Assembly: GCA_964036045.1 (NCBI GenBank)
Contig: OZ038381.1
Coordinates: 105,963,367-106,027,366 of the forward strand
Source: Eutreptiella sp. 'Long Island Sound 2002'
Taxonomy: Eukaryota > Euglenozoa > Euglenophyceae > Eutreptiales > Eutreptiaceae
Length of the DNA stretch: 64,000 bases
Direction: 5' to 3'
Shown: positions 20,888 through 33,900 of the stretch, piece by piece
Numbering within the stretch: position 1 is the stretch's first letter
Layout: each line of letters opens with the position of its first letter
Made by a program: the position numbers and the translations under genes
The notes under the pieces: generated by a model
Told to the model about the DNA's origin: nothing
The model's database searches: none
The model's input: the letters and a program-made list of their open reading frames with translations, nothing else

Positions 20888-22538
20888 TCAGTCCCTAGGC
20901 TTCTTCTGCGAGGCAAGCGTTTCAGCGAGCCTCAGCATCTCTCCTAGGTTGTTCTTGGACAAGTAGTCAACCAGAACAGAATTCAGGCGTCCCTCAGGGA
21001 CCACAAAGGCAGAGAGGGGTTCCGAGGTAGCTTCCTCCACTACAAACCCTTCCCAGAGGGAGAAGAATCGCCACCCTTGGCAGTAGCGGTGTAGATGGAC
21101 AGACTTCACAATGTAGAAGCCTTCCTTGGCCATCTCCTCGGCGTTCATGTTGGGGAGTTCATCTTCCACTCCCATGGGGCTAGCAGCGCCCTGTATGTCC
21201 AGAGGGGCGATTTTCTCGTTGTTCAGTTCCCACTCTCCCCCACAGACGTCCTCAGGGTCGTAGTAGAGCTTCAGCTGCTTGGCTGCGCACACCAGGGCCC
21301 CCCCTAGTCGGGGAGAACACCGCACAGTGATGCGCTGACCGATCACGGTCAGGATCTTATAGGGCCTAAAGTAGGGGTCATCATTGGTGGAACGGGGCCA
21401 GGCGGGTAGTCGACTGGGGTGCACCAGCACCGAGTCACTCTCTTCGTAGGATGCAGGCTCTGGGTGTCTGTACTTCTTGGTCCACTGTCGCTCCCTAACC
21501 TTTTGGAGCATCGCTTTGTTTTTGTGCACCTTGTCTTCCTGCTCCTTCACCCATTTTTTCACCGTAGAGTAGGAATCCTCAGGATAGGGAGCGTGTAGGA
21601 ACCACGCCGGGCGCCCCATGAATAGGTCGTGGAGATGAGTAGCCGGTTGCTGAACTCTCGCGAGAGTTCATCATCAGGGAATTGACGGGGAGCTATCTCA
21701 TCCGGTCTTTGGTGCGTTCAGTCTTGCACCATGTCTTGACGTTCTCCTTGAGAGCTTGGATCTTTCGCTCACATAGGGGGTTACTCGCATGAGTGTACGG
21801 AATCACTGTAGACACTTGGACATGGAGGGACCTCAGGAATCTGTTGTACCAACCACCGTCTGAGCCTACTCTGAAGTCCCCGTCAGAATTGATCTCTTTG
21901 GGTGCCCCATAGACAAAGAAACATTCTTTGAGGAGTATCTTGATGGTCCCCTCCCTGGTGATGTGCTTGGTGCATGGGAACACTCTGGCAAACCAGGTCA
22001 ACCAACAGGTTACCACTAGGGCGAAGTCATAGCGCCTAAAATTCGGCATCTCCGTGTAGTCCACATAGAGAACACTGTTGGCACAGTGTGGGATAGGAAG
22101 GGTAGAATGGAGACCACTGTCCGGGATATCCCCAGGTTTACAGGACCTGCACGGGCACTTGTACACGATAGGCTGGAGGGCTTTTGGTAATTGATCATCA
22201 CTCCAAGTAGAGTGGAGTCACTTCTTGAACAGCATCAAGGTATGGTTAGCCCCAACATGACCACTAGACTCATTGGTCCACTTGAGGAGTCCCAGAAGAT
22301 GGTCGCTAGGCACGACTATCCGGTCCTCATGCCAGAGGTAGATCTTGTCACGCGTATACTGCTCTTGGTTGACCAGGACTGGTTCCTGACGCTTCTCCAG
22401 GTGTTTGTAGATATCCCCAAAATCCCTCAGGTACTCGACTTGTTGGAGTCCATCCAGAGGTCTTATCACGGTTATGTTCAGGTCACGGTGTACCTTCATA
22501 GGGCTGAACGCCTCCTTGGCTAGCTCCTCAGACCTGGC
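20888..22538 (-). pseudogene. Family M pol fragment D (integrase and C-terminal chromodomain)
   Basis: Minus-strand Ty3/gypsy integrase. N-terminal zinc-finger region with SGHVGANHT and CPCRSC (about 22,130-22,270), first Asp in YVDYTEMP, then the second-Asp region INSDGDFRVG. The C-terminal 243-codon block (21,619-20,888) has the FRPYKILTV beta-barrel part and a chromodomain-like segment with FYIVKSV, FSLWEGF and EATSEPLSAF. Damage: TGA in place of Trp after MLFKK (about 22,220), TAG at about 21,693 and a frameshift near 21,630. Homology to copy E ends at about 22,538, where a GC-rich sequence begins. Confidence 0.8.
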
Positions 22539-25500
22539 ACCACATAGGCCCACATCCCCACCGGGAGCCCCAGTCCCCAGGCTCCAGCGGCACCCTGCCC
22601 GTCGACCCCAGGGTGTCATCAACCAGCCCCGGCGCAAGCCGAACCGGCACCCCATCAACGCCACGACCCACCAGCCGGACCGGCAGTACGGCTCACGGAT
22701 GCGCCATCTGGCAGTCCCCCGGCCCCTAGCCCGGACCCGGACCCAGACCCGGCGCATGCCACTGTCCGGACCAACGCCCCGCGGGCAAACACGCCAGGCC
22801 ACGGGCTCCCGACGGGGGTCCCGCATCCCGAGGGCGGGACACCGGCAGCACGGTCCGCCCCCGCGGAGGGAAGCGGCAGCACGCAAGCACTGGCAAGCCA
22901 CATGGGAAGCCAGCCAAAGCCGGTACCCGTCCCAGATGCCCAAACCAGTGCGGCGACGCCAAGAAAAGGCGACGCAGCCGCGCCACCCGCACCGCCCGCC
23001 CAGCCACAACGTGAGGAGCCCATGGTGGACACGGGAGCTGGGGCCACGGAGGATGCGGAGGGACGCCTGCAGCAGAAAGAAGCACCGGTGCCAACAGTGG
23101 ACCTAAACGCCCAGGGACCCCCCAGAGCGGAGATACCTGGCGGGGTGACGGGCCAGCCGGGCGACCAGCACGCCGGCACGCCAGCCAATCGCCCGCCGGA
23201 CATGGCGCCACGGGAAAGCAGCGAGGCACCTGACACAGGCCAACCCGGTACGGGACCTCGGAGACTGACGCCGGGCGCCAGGCATGCCTCCGACCTTCCC
23301 CTCCCCACCACCCGACCACAAGGCACAGACCGCGGGTCACACAGGCACCGCTCCATCCACGGCCCCAGCACACCGCAGCGACACGGGCACATCGGGGGCC
23401 GCAACGTCCAGGGAGGCACCAACCCAGGGCCCACCTCAAGCCCACAAGGAGTCCGACGCCCGGGCAATAACCCCCAACATGCCCAAGCGCGCAACCGACC
23501 AGGGGCCGTCGCCCGGCAGACACACCTGCGACGACGATCCTTTCGACGCCTTCATGGCGTCCTGCAGAAGCGCCCCCAAAACAGACCCAGCGCCGACTGC
23601 CCCGCGCAGGCGCCCGGAGCCGCTGGGCGACCATACAGAGCCGGCACAGGGACCCCTGAGGGAACCCCTCGCAGTGTCCCGCCAGGCACACCTCCAGCGC
23701 GATTACGCCGCCCTGGAGGCGAGGACGGTAAACACCGCCGCCACGGATGACGGGCACGCGATCGCAAGCGGGGCAGCGGACCAGACCCCGGAGGAACCGC
23801 CCCGGCGCAGCGCCCAAGGGAGCGGAACACGTGTGGAGATGGGCACCAACACCGCTAGGGAGCCTGCCAAACAGCCACGGTGGGCCACCCCAGCCTGGGC
23901 ATGGGGGCATCTGGACTACGGACGCTCGGAAGGCGACGCCCGCCGCCCGAAGACCCAAGCGGAACAGGCGGCAGCCCAAGACCTGGAACTGTTGATCACC
24001 AGGGTCACCAAAGGGGAGCGGCTCGCCCTGGGAACCAGCATCTGATGGCTGCTTACTTCGCATTCAAGCCACCTCGAGGACGGAACCCGCACCATGGCGG
24101 ACGTCGCCTTCGGCCATCGGGCAGCACCGCACGCACCTCCCACAACCATGGACCACCCCACCCAGGGGCAGTACGTGGCCACTCGGGACCTATAGCCCGG
24201 ATGAAATGAACGGGCTACACTGATTGTGGCACCAACGCGCGGCCCTCCGCATCCGCGCAACCATGCAAAGGCACAACATCTGGGACATCGCTTGATCCCA
24301 GGGCTCCCAGGGACCACAGTCCCAAGAGGTCCCGGAGCCCCCAAGGCAAATGGCACGCCGTGACTCCCTGTGACGCCACCAGGGGCCACCACCCGGTTTG
24401 GGTTCCCCCTCCGGCACACGTGGAAGCCCCCTCCGACCATTCGCACCGCGGTCGGACCGAGGCAGCCCTCATGCCCCGGGGATGAAGGGCGGGGCGCCAG
24501 ACTGGCGCCAGGAAGCAAGGAACCCTGACCAATCCCGGCACGGCAGCTGCACGACACCCCCCGCAGCACGGCGAGTCGTCTTCCACGAGGAGGCGGACAG
24601 AGACCGTGGAGACCACAACAACACACCGGCCCGACATACATCATCTGCCGCCGATCCCCGGCGCCATTCCAAGCGGCCTCGCACCGAGCGGACACACATC
24701 CCCACCATTCCCACGCGGGCCGAGGGAGCGCGACAGGCAGCGCTCCACACTGGGCCCCATCAAGCAATAGACAGTGCGTCCAGCTCGTCCGCCGCCTCCC
24801 TCCCGGAGTCAGTGGCCGGTCCGCTACCGGGGGGACGGAACGCCGCGGACGCGTGGCCAAGGGGACCCGCAGCAGACCAGCAACCCGAACAGGGGGTGGG
24901 GGGACGAACCCCTTAAAGTCCCCCCCCCGCACCGCGGGCGTGGCAGCACCAGCCCCGGCCACGGGCACCGGCCACGCGACCAACTGGGTCAATGCGCCAC
25001 GGGGCTCCCCACCCTGGCTGTGACGCAGTCAAACCAACGGGACGCGGAGGACACACCACAACAGCGGGGCAGAAGGCAGGCGAAACGGGAGCGGACGAAG
25101 AAATGAAAGAGCCCTCCGGCCCTCAGGAGTCCGGTAGCCCCCCGCCAACCACTGCGCCCCATCTGATGTCCCCACAACAGGAGCCCTCCACGGGGAGCGT
25201 ACCTGAGGGACACCCTGACACCGCCCCAGGGCACTCCTCCCCAACTGGCACCACACCGGACCAGGACCGGGAGACCATGCCCCCCTCACCCCCCAGACTG
25301 ACCACAACGGAGGAAGACAAACCTCTTTGACGGAGAACTACTGAGGGCAACCTACGACATCCACGCCAACGACCCCCCGTGCGGGCTGGTGGCAGCCTTT
25401 CGGAGACACCTCCAGGAGGTCGACCCAAACCGGCTATTTGCCGTGGTCTGCCTGCCGCACGCCGCATCCGTTGACAGCTCCGTGCGGCAGCTCCAGTCAC

Positions 25501-26930
25501 TCGTCATCCCCGGGATGCAGATTGCAGACCACCTTGTCGACGCGTGGATCTGGTGGCCCAACTTCAACCAGCCGGACTAGGGAGGCTTGTGGGTCCCGCG
25601 CCTTGGCTGAGCGCACACGCTCATTGCGCCACCCACGGAGCCCAGGCCCGCGCCAAGCACCGGGGGCCGGGAACGGGCCGCCCCACAACCGAGGGCTAAC
25701 ACCCTCAACATCGCATCGTACAATGGCCCGGCGGACTGGGAAAGCAGGACGGCCCCCGACAGGGGGCGCAACCTGCGGGACATGGTGGAGCCCACCAGTG
25801 GCGGAGATGGCACGCGCAGGACCCCCACGACGGGAGGATGACCCCAGTACCATCTCCATGATCGTGTTGGAAAGTGGCCACTACTAACAGGCGCGGATCA
25901 CCCTGCACGCCCAGGAGTGCCACTTGAATCTGCAAGCCATCAACTCCATGCTCCTGGCGAGCGCAGCCCTGCCGGACGGCGCCACCCCGCTGCCTCAAAA
26001 CCAGCCCGCAGACCCCCTGACGGCCGTCGTGTCGGGTGAAGCCCGCAGCTGGCACCCGGGGCATGCCCTCTACTGCCTCTGGCGGTGGGCTCAGCGCCGC
26101 TGGCCGCACACCAAGCACTGGGTGGCGATGTGGAGGTTCCATTTGGACGGCCGACAACATTCAGAGACCATCCCCCAACACGAACGAACAACGGAGACCC
26201 CCGCTACAGGAAACCCGTGCCCTGTTTTCGCGATCCACCAGATCCGGGTCCTGGCGCTGGGCGGACAACTGCTGCCTACCATCCGCACTGAGACGGAAGC
26301 CCAAGCAGCGCACACAGCCCTTGTGCACCAGATCTTCAGTGTTCTCGGCAGCGCCCTCGTGCAACGTCTGCGGAACCCCCCAGAGCCCGGACCCACCGCG
26401 AGCCGAAACCGGGAACACGCCCCCACGAACACGCAAGGCGGCACAATCGGGACCGCCGCGCCCCACCCAACAAGGCACACGCATGCCCTGTGCGCTGCAA
26501 CAGTTCACCGGCAGTGGAAGGGCACCATACCAGCCAGAGGACCCTCCAAGATATGAGACAACACACCGCCGAGCACATGTGGCACGGCCCCACGGCGGCC
26601 ACCCGCTGATGGAGAGAGAACACGGCATTCCTGGGACCGCCTCACCCCATCAGAAGCCCCGACGATGGGCGTCAAACCAGCGGCTGAGGGACCATCCATA
26701 AGCCGCTACGACCCCGGGCAGGCCAACCTTGTCTGGGAGGGCTCCCCACAAAACCTGACGACGCGCGGCCGCGCAGCGCACCCCGCCGACGCCTGTTGAT
26801 CGAGCGCACCGGCGAGGTTGGCACTGGGCTACCCGACTTCTGCAGCAGACGCCAGCGAATGCGGGCCAGCCTTGGCAGCCCTACAGCCCGTGCTGTAGAG
26901 CACGGACACTAACCCGATGGCCCCACGGAA
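22539..26930 (+). pseudogene. GC-rich decayed coding cassette; possible Ulp1/C48-like protease piece
   Basis: Very GC-rich; open frames switch repeatedly and stops interrupt them, as in an old coding region. The first part (about 22,900-24,045) encodes Pro/Ala/Arg-rich protein of gag or linker type. Between 25,330 and 25,950 short stretches look globular: LFDGELLRATYDIHAND, HLVDAWIWWPNFNQP and LWVPRLG. Further on, VLESGHYY is followed about 20 residues later by AINSML. In C48 (Ulp1) peptidases a His region is followed by a conserved Asp-Ser about that far away, so a degenerate C48 domain (Asp to Asn) is possible; some transposons carry one. This is inference from weak motifs. Confidence 0.35.
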
Positions 26931-26984
26931 CCCACTCCTCTCACGTATCAAGAGGGAGGGCCACATTCTTCACGCCCCCGCAAT

Positions 26985-27800
26985 CCATCAGCGTCAAGGA
27001 ACGAGAAAGGGACCCCGACACAGACCTTTTTTCCGCCTCACCTCCCTTTCCCACAAGCCAGACAAGAAGTGGACCAAGGGGTGCAGCCGAACACACGAGA
27101 ACCACAGGCCCGCCGGTGAACACCGGAACATTACGCCGCGATGACACAGCCCTCCGCGCCATGCGGGATCCCCCGACGTCAGAGCACATAATCCTCGAGA
27201 ATGTTACTTCCAAGGGCAGGGGATCAAGGGATGAATGTGCCACCAGACCCGACACGCATGACCTACGAGAAAGTTATATACCAAGGCACCAGGTCACAGG
27301 GCGCCCACAGCGGCACCACTGGGGCGACTTCAGCGCACGTGACCTGCGAGAATGTTGCGAGGGGCACGTTCCCCGCAGCCCCGAAAGCTATCAGCGTCAA
27401 GGAACGAGAGGGGGGCCCCGACGCTGACCTGTCCTTCTGCCTGACCTCCCTTTCCCACAAGCCAGACATTAGGTGGGCCAGGGGCCAAACACACGGGACC
27501 CACAAGCCCGCCGGCTCCCGCCGGCAAACACAGGAGTGTTACGCCGAGCCCAGCCCGCCTCGCCATACGGGGCTCCCTGACACCAGAGCACATCAGCCTT
27601 GAGAATGCTACCTCCCAGGGCGGGGGTCCAGGAACGAATGTACCAGCGGCACACATGACCTCCGAGAGAATCATGCACCAGGCCACCAGATCACGGGGTG
27701 GGCATTGCAGCACACATGGGGTCCCGATATCAGGGCACACCACCAGGGAGCATGTTTTATCCAAGGTCAGGGGGTTGAGGGACGAATGTGACACCACCAC
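26985..27800 (+). repeat. 403-bp tandem repeat, two units
   Basis: CAGCGTCAAGGAACGAGA starts at 26,989 and recurs at 27,392. Both are followed in the same order by CACCTCCCTTTCCCACAAGCC or its near match, an ACACACG block, an ACGCCG block, AGAGCACAT and a GAATGTTAC or GAATGCTAC block. The copies have diverged noticeably. No coding signal. Confidence 0.75.
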
Positions 27801-28625
27801 CAATGCGCGTGGCCTCCAAGAAAGTTGAACACCAGGGCACCGGATCACAGAACGCTTGTGGCGGCGATGACGGCAGGGGGCCCAGAGAACTGCCAAGCCA
27901 CGCTAAAGGCTGATGTGCCACCACGCCAAACCACCCTGATCTCCGGCAACCGCCCTGAGACACCGACGCCCACACCACCGGAGCTGCGAAGCATAGCACG
28001 GCACCGAACACAGCGAGCCTGGCACCCCGCGAACCAAGCCAAGGTGACTGGCCAACAGACACAGCAACAACAAAAAAACCAAATCCCAACTACTTAATTT
28101 ACTGTAACCACCCACATAGAAACACGTTACCCTAAAAAGCAATCGCTAAAAGAAACTAAGCTCCGCAAGCGACTGTCGGGTTTCTGCCCCGCTTTGGTCT
28201 CCGGGAGACGAGTCTCTTCCCCCCTTTTTTTCCTTTTTCTCTATTTCTTTCTCGTTTTACACTGTCCTCCTCATCTTCAGCACCTGCAATCTGCACCCCC
28301 CCCCCCTATTCCCTTGATACCATTTGACAGATCGACGAGATGGGACCACGTTCGTGTCAACGAATTATTGATGCTCTCTTCCAGCTCCTTTTCCAACACC
28401 ATTCAGGACTTTGGAGAACGGAATCCTATATAGCATGGTGATCCATGGTGATTTTTGAAGTGTGAGGATGTCATCCTTGATTCTCAGAATCTTTCCCCAG
28501 ACGTTTACCGGAGATCTACTGTGGACTTTCCCCGGATGTATGGAGAAGTCAGTGGATTCCACTTAACTGGAGGTCGTTTATGGTACCCCAGGAGATCTAT
28601 GGCCGGAGTTACTTGTTTGTTTGTG

Positions 28626-28668
<43 letters not shown>

Positions 28669-29220
28669 CCATTTTTTTTTCGATTCGTCTCGCACCACAA
28701 CACCAACCACAGGGCCAATTGCGAAGCCACAGCCCACAGTAACCAGGCCTTTGGGGCATTTTGGTGCAGGGTCACACCCCCTGAGTTACTGTACATATGG
28801 CTGCTGTCCTTCGATGAACTTCGGCTCGCCATGAACGCTCACTTTCCCGTGGTTAGGCCGCTTTTGTGTTATGCTTGCCGGGGGACACGAGCACGAACAC
28901 CGCAGCACAACGCAGGCACAGGACCCCGGGGATCCCATAGAGGGCACGGAGATGCGAGGAACAGGATAGCGAACCAAAGGGGCTTTGCCACCGGCGGGGG
29001 TGTACATACGATCGGCAGAGGCGAGACAGAAAGGAAAGCCGGAGGGCATCGCGATGTACAAGATGACAAGTTGTGCATGTAACGCTGGCTCCAGGGCAGG
29101 GCAGGGCATGTCGTACCAGCTTTTCAAAACCTTTCTCTGCAGGGGTCACAGATGAATCAAAACCAGAGGCCAGGCAGCACGTAACGACCTACGCGGCCGG
29201 CGTAACACACGGGGAACCCA
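27801..29220. other. Unassigned region with (TA)n microsatellite
   Basis: No gene seen. A (TA)n tract occupies about 28,631-28,666, followed by a T run. A pyrimidine-rich stretch lies at 28,215-28,310. Composition changes sharply at about 28,090, where the GC-rich cassette ends. Confidence 0.5.
28631..28666. repeat. (TA)n microsatellite
   Basis: Uninterrupted TA dinucleotides over about 36 bp, directly visible. Confidence 0.95.
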
Positions 29221-29224
29221 GACA

Positions 29225-30060
29225 AATCAGCCGCACCGGCCACACAGTGATGCGCCGCGCCCGCCGACCACCACAGCCATAAGCACAACAGCACATCGCA
29301 ACTCTACCAATACGCAACCGACCAACTACCATTAACACACTACACTACACTGCAATTGGACGAATCAAGACACAACTCACCAGCGCCGGCACGAACAAAT
29401 GGGCCACACAAACCACATCTGGCAGCAGAGCGACGAAACCCACGCTAACCAAGGCGACCATAGAGCGGCCAAAACCACGGCGCACCAACCACAACGCAGC
29501 TGCAGCCACAACCTGACGATCAACAGACCACATGCGAGCCTGCCAACACTAAACCAGCCAGGCGTTCATGGGTCGAAACAGGAACGGCATCAAATGGGTG
29601 GGCCACACCATTATGCGCCACACCCGCTCACCACCACTCCCACAGACACGACACAAAACCGCAACTCTACCAGTACACAACCGGCTGCACAACATAAACA
29701 CACTACACTACGCAGCAATAGGACGACCCAAGACGCGACTAACCGGCGCGGACGCCAACGAACCGGCTACAGGAACAACATCCGGCAGCAGCACGACGGA
29801 CCCCACGCTAACCAAGCCGACCATGAGGCGGCCAAGACCACTGCACACCAACCACACCGCAGCTGCAGCCGCAACCTGACCATAAACAGACCACACACAA
29901 GCCGCCGAACACTAAACCAGCCAGGCGTGCACGGGTCAAAACGGGAACAGCGTCGAATGGTTGGGCCACGCCGTGATGCGCCACACCCTCCGATTACCAT
30001 ACCCAAGGACACGACAGAACACGGCAACACTGCCATTACGCAACCAACCAACTAACATTG
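29225..30060 (-). repeat. 363-bp tandem repeat, about 2.3 units
   Basis: CACTACACTAC occurs at 29,338 and 29,701, and the block TGATGCGCC or TTATGCGCC recurs at about 29,249, 29,612 and 29,975. Each unit contains GCTGCAGCC, AGACCACA and AAACCAGCCAGGCG. The third unit merges into the dispersed repeat that also occurs at 3,393, so the tandem is an expansion of part of that family. Confidence 0.75.
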
Positions 30061-30529
30061 AGAAACAGCACCAAGCCCCCGGCCCCCCGGGAGAGCGCAA
30101 GCTCAACCGAGTCAGGAGGCTTGAGCACGCGTCGCGGCATGCGAGTCCCGTAGCACGTGCTTCTTCAAGTCGTCTCGAGCCTACTGAAAACCAACCGGGG
30201 TGGGGGTGCCTGCAGGACTGGGCCTTTGGCCTGGCTCTGGGCCCCCGGGCCCCAGAGTCTGGAGGTTGATGAGGATGTGCGATGGGACCGTCCCCCAAGT
30301 ATCATCCGCCCGAAGGAGAGGAATGTGAGACTTCGGTCGAACATGGGTTACCTCTCTGGGCAGAACCCGCAGTAGGGTACTGCTTGCGGCGACCACGCCC
30401 TTGCCCCATGTGAGGGAGCCGCTTTGGGGGCTCACGTGAAGTAGGGCCGTGGGTGGGTGAGCAAAAGCCCCTTGGTAAGACCCCCCTGGGGGCCAACTCC
30501 AGTCCCCAGATGACCTACCTACCTACCTG
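29757..30529 (-). repeat. Dispersed repeat with (TAGG)n terminus, copy 2 (inverted)
   Basis: Reverse-complement counterpart of 3,393-4,162. It ends at the CCTACCTACCTACCTG run (about 30,513-30,529), beyond which family M LTR-like sequence starts. That makes two independent junctions between this end and retroelement DNA. Confidence 0.75.
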
Positions 30530-30926
30530 TAGTGAGTGTGTCACTGTCCCGCCTGTTTCCTGAAATTTCATCAGGGTCTTTTGGTGCGCAGTGGCAGTGG
30601 CAGTCCAGGTTTTGGCCCCTTAGCAAACAGGCGTTTTCATGCTTCGTGGCTTTTGGCCACCCCTCCCTTGTAGTAGGTAGGTAGATAGACAAAACCAATA
30701 CCTTGGCGTTAGCGCTGGGTCTTCCCCAAGGTTTCTGCTGCCAACACAGAAATTGGGCACCTTAGGGGCGGAGAGACATGAAGCGTACCCCATCTCACCG
30801 CGTAAAGACATCTGCCAGGTTCAGCAAGGGTGCAGACTTGGGTATGGTGCGGACACCACTTTTGCAGCTTGCTCGTAGGTCCTTGTGCTCAGCACACTCA
30901 CGGATACATAGGTAGGTATAGGAAGG
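30530..30926 (-). repeat. Family M LTR or 3' UTR fragment, copy E
   Basis: Matches 20,478-20,887 closely, for example CACTGTCCCGCCTGTTTCC, GACAAAACCAATACC and ATTGGGCACCTTAGGGGC. The remaining LTR seen in copy D is missing; the dispersed repeat has replaced it. Confidence 0.7.
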
Positions 30927-33900
30927 GTTCAGTCCCTAGGCTTTTTCTGCGAAGCAAGCGTTTCAGCGAGCCTCAGCAACTCTTCTAAGTTGTTCTGGGA
31001 CAAGTAGTCAACCAGAACAGAATTCAGGCGTCCCTCAGGGACCACGAAGGCAGAAAAGAGTTCCCAGGTAGCTTCCTCCACTACAAACCCTTCCCAGAGG
31101 GAGAAGAATCGCCACCCTTGCCGCTAGCGGTGTAGATGGACAGACTTCACCATGTAGAAGCCTTGCTTGGCCATCTCCTCGGCGTTCATGTTGGGGAGTT
31201 CATCTTCCACTTCCATGGGGCTAGCAGCGCCCTGTTTGTCCAGAGCGGCGATGTCTCGTCGTTCTGGTCCCACTCTTCCCCACAGAGGTCTCGGTGTCAT
31301 AGTAGAGCTTCAGCTCCTTGGCTGCGCACACCAGGGTCCTCCCTAGTCGGAGAGAACACCGCACAGTGATGCGGTGACCGACCACGGTGAGGATGTTATA
31401 GGGCCCAAAAAGAGGGGTCATCATTGGTGGAACGGGGCCAGGCGGGTAGTCGACTGGGGGCCACCAACACCCAGTCACCCTCTTGGTAGGATGCAGGCGC
31501 TTGGTGTCTGTACTTCTTGGTCCACTGTCGCTCCCTAACCTTTTTGAGCATCGCCTTGGCCTTGTGCACCTTGTCTTCTTGTTCCTTCATCCATTTTTCC
31601 ACCCCGGAGTAAGAATCCCCAGGATAGGGAGCATGTAGGAACCACGCCGGGCGTCCCATGAATAGGTCATGGGGTGAGTAGCCGGTTGCTGAACTCTCCT
31701 GAGAGTTCATCATCAGGGAAATGACGGGGAGTAATCTCAGCCAGTCTTTGGTGCGTGCAGTCTTGCACCATATCTTGACGTTCTCCTTGAGAGCTTGGAT
31801 CTCCAGCTCACATCGGGGGTTACCCGCATGAGTGTAGGGAATCACTGTAGAAACCTGGACATTGAGGGACCTCAGGACTCTCCCGTACCAACCACTCTCT
31901 GAGCCTACTCTGATGTCCTCGTCGGAATTGATCTCTTGGGGTGCCCCATAGACAAAGAACCATTCTTTGAGGAGTATCCTGATGGTCCCCTCCCTGGTGA
32001 TGTGTTTGGTGCATGGGAACACTCTGGGAAACCAGATCAACCCACAGGTTACCACTAGGGCGAAGTCATAGCGTCCAAAATTCGGCATCTCCGTGTAGTC
32101 CACATAGAGAACACTGTTGGCACAGTGTGGGATAGGAAGGGTAGAATGGAGACCACTGTCCGGGATATCCCCAGTTTTACATGACCTGCACGGGCACTTG
32201 TCCACGATAGGCTGGAGAATTTTTGGTAGTTGACTATCACTCGAAGTAGAGTGGAACCACTTCTCGAACAGCTTCAAGGTATAGTTAGCTCCAACATGAC
32301 CACTAGACTCATGGCTCCACTTGAGGAGTCCCAGAAGACGGTCGCTAGGCACCACTATCCGGTCCTCATGCCAGAGGTAGGTCCTGACACGCGTGTACTG
32401 CTCTCTGTTGACCAGGACCGGTTCCTGACGCTTCTCCAGGTGTTTGTAGATATCCCCAAACTCCTTCGGGTACTCGACTTGTTGGAGTCCATCTAGAGGT
32501 CTTATCACGGTTATTTTCAGGTCAAGGTGTACCTCCATAGGGCTGAACGCCTCCTTGGCTAGTTCCTCAGTTCTGGCATCAATCATGTCGTCAAAGTTGT
32601 TGCGGCTTATGTAGTCCGCACACTAGTTCTTGACGGCCTGGATGTGGTGCACTGAGAGCTGTAGCTGGCTCAGGTAGGTGCACCAGTGTCTGAGCTTAGC
32701 AATTTCAGGCGGGGGTCCATTCTGGAAGGTGCGGACCGGTTCTTGGTCGCACAGCCAAACCACAGGGTTGCTCCCAAACAGTCGGGACTGAGAGGATAGC
32801 ACCAGCATACCCGCGAGCAGTTCTTGCTCATATGCAGAGTAGTTACCCCGGGCCTGGTTCCATTTCCAGTTCCAATCGCCCAGGGGAACCAGGACCCATT
32901 TGTCCTCAGGGTAACTGTGCTTCAGGGTTCCATCTCGGTTCAGTCCATCAGTACCCCATCCGGATATGGCCGAGATGAACTCCTCCTTCTCTAGTAGTTG
33001 CCATTGGAACAACGTTCCGCCTCTGCCCACATTGCTGGCGTCGGTCACAAGGTTAATATCACCTTTTGTCTTAGCCACGCCCAAGTATCTAGCGTTGGCC
33101 ACTTTGTCCCTGAGCTAGTCAAACGCTTGTTGCTGTTGAGGGCCCCAGCGCCAAGTAGTGCTCTTCTTGATAAGGTCCGTCAGGATGGCGCTGGTATAGG
33201 TGAAATTCTTTTCGTGGCGGCGGTAGAAGTTGCAGGCCCCAATGAAACTGCGTACATCATGGAGTGTTTTCTTGGGGTCTTCATGTCGTAGTTTAGCATC
33301 CATCAGGGTTTTGGCCTTACAGGCCGCCGGGGTCAACCGCCCATAGCCAATGTCGAATCTCGGGTACTGCATGATCTCCTGCATCCACTCACACTTCTCC
33401 AGCTTGAGTCGTGTATGGTTCTCCTTGCAGACCGCAAAGTGCTTGCCGAGCAGGATTAGGTGATCCTCTTTGGTGTTCGCTCCCAGGCATACATCATTGA
33501 TGTGTGCCCCCATCTTCGCACCTCGGGATATGACCTCTTGCACCACGGGTGTACGAAGTAGGCTGGACAAGATCTTGTTCATCAGCTCCTACAAAAGAGC
33601 GGGTGCGTTGGCCACGCCAAAGGGCATGAGCATCCACTCGAACACCCTCCTCTTAGGGGTGATGAATGCCAGTATCTCCTCGGCGCTGGGCGTCAAGTCC
33701 ACCTGCCAGAACCGACTTCACTTGTCCATCTTAGTATTGTAGCGGCAGGAGGCTATCTTCTCTAGGGTTGACTCCATGTTAGGAATGGACCCCGAGCGGT
33801 TCAAGGTTTTCTTGTTCAGCTCTCCATAGTCCACCACGAGCCTTTTGGCTGTAGACCCAGGCTAAGCCACCAGAAAACAGGGGCTGCAGTGTTGGGGCTA

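Noticed and set aside
22474-24992. Overlapping 200-450-codon ORFs on both strands of the GC-rich cassette
   Set aside because: High GC lowers stop frequency in all frames; the minus-strand frames are Arg/Gly/Trp-rich shadows. Only weak plus-strand motifs remain, kept as a low-confidence pseudogene.
29225-30060. CRISPR-like array
   Set aside because: The spacing is 363 bp, the whole unit is repeated rather than short repeats with unique spacers, and the genome is eukaryotic.
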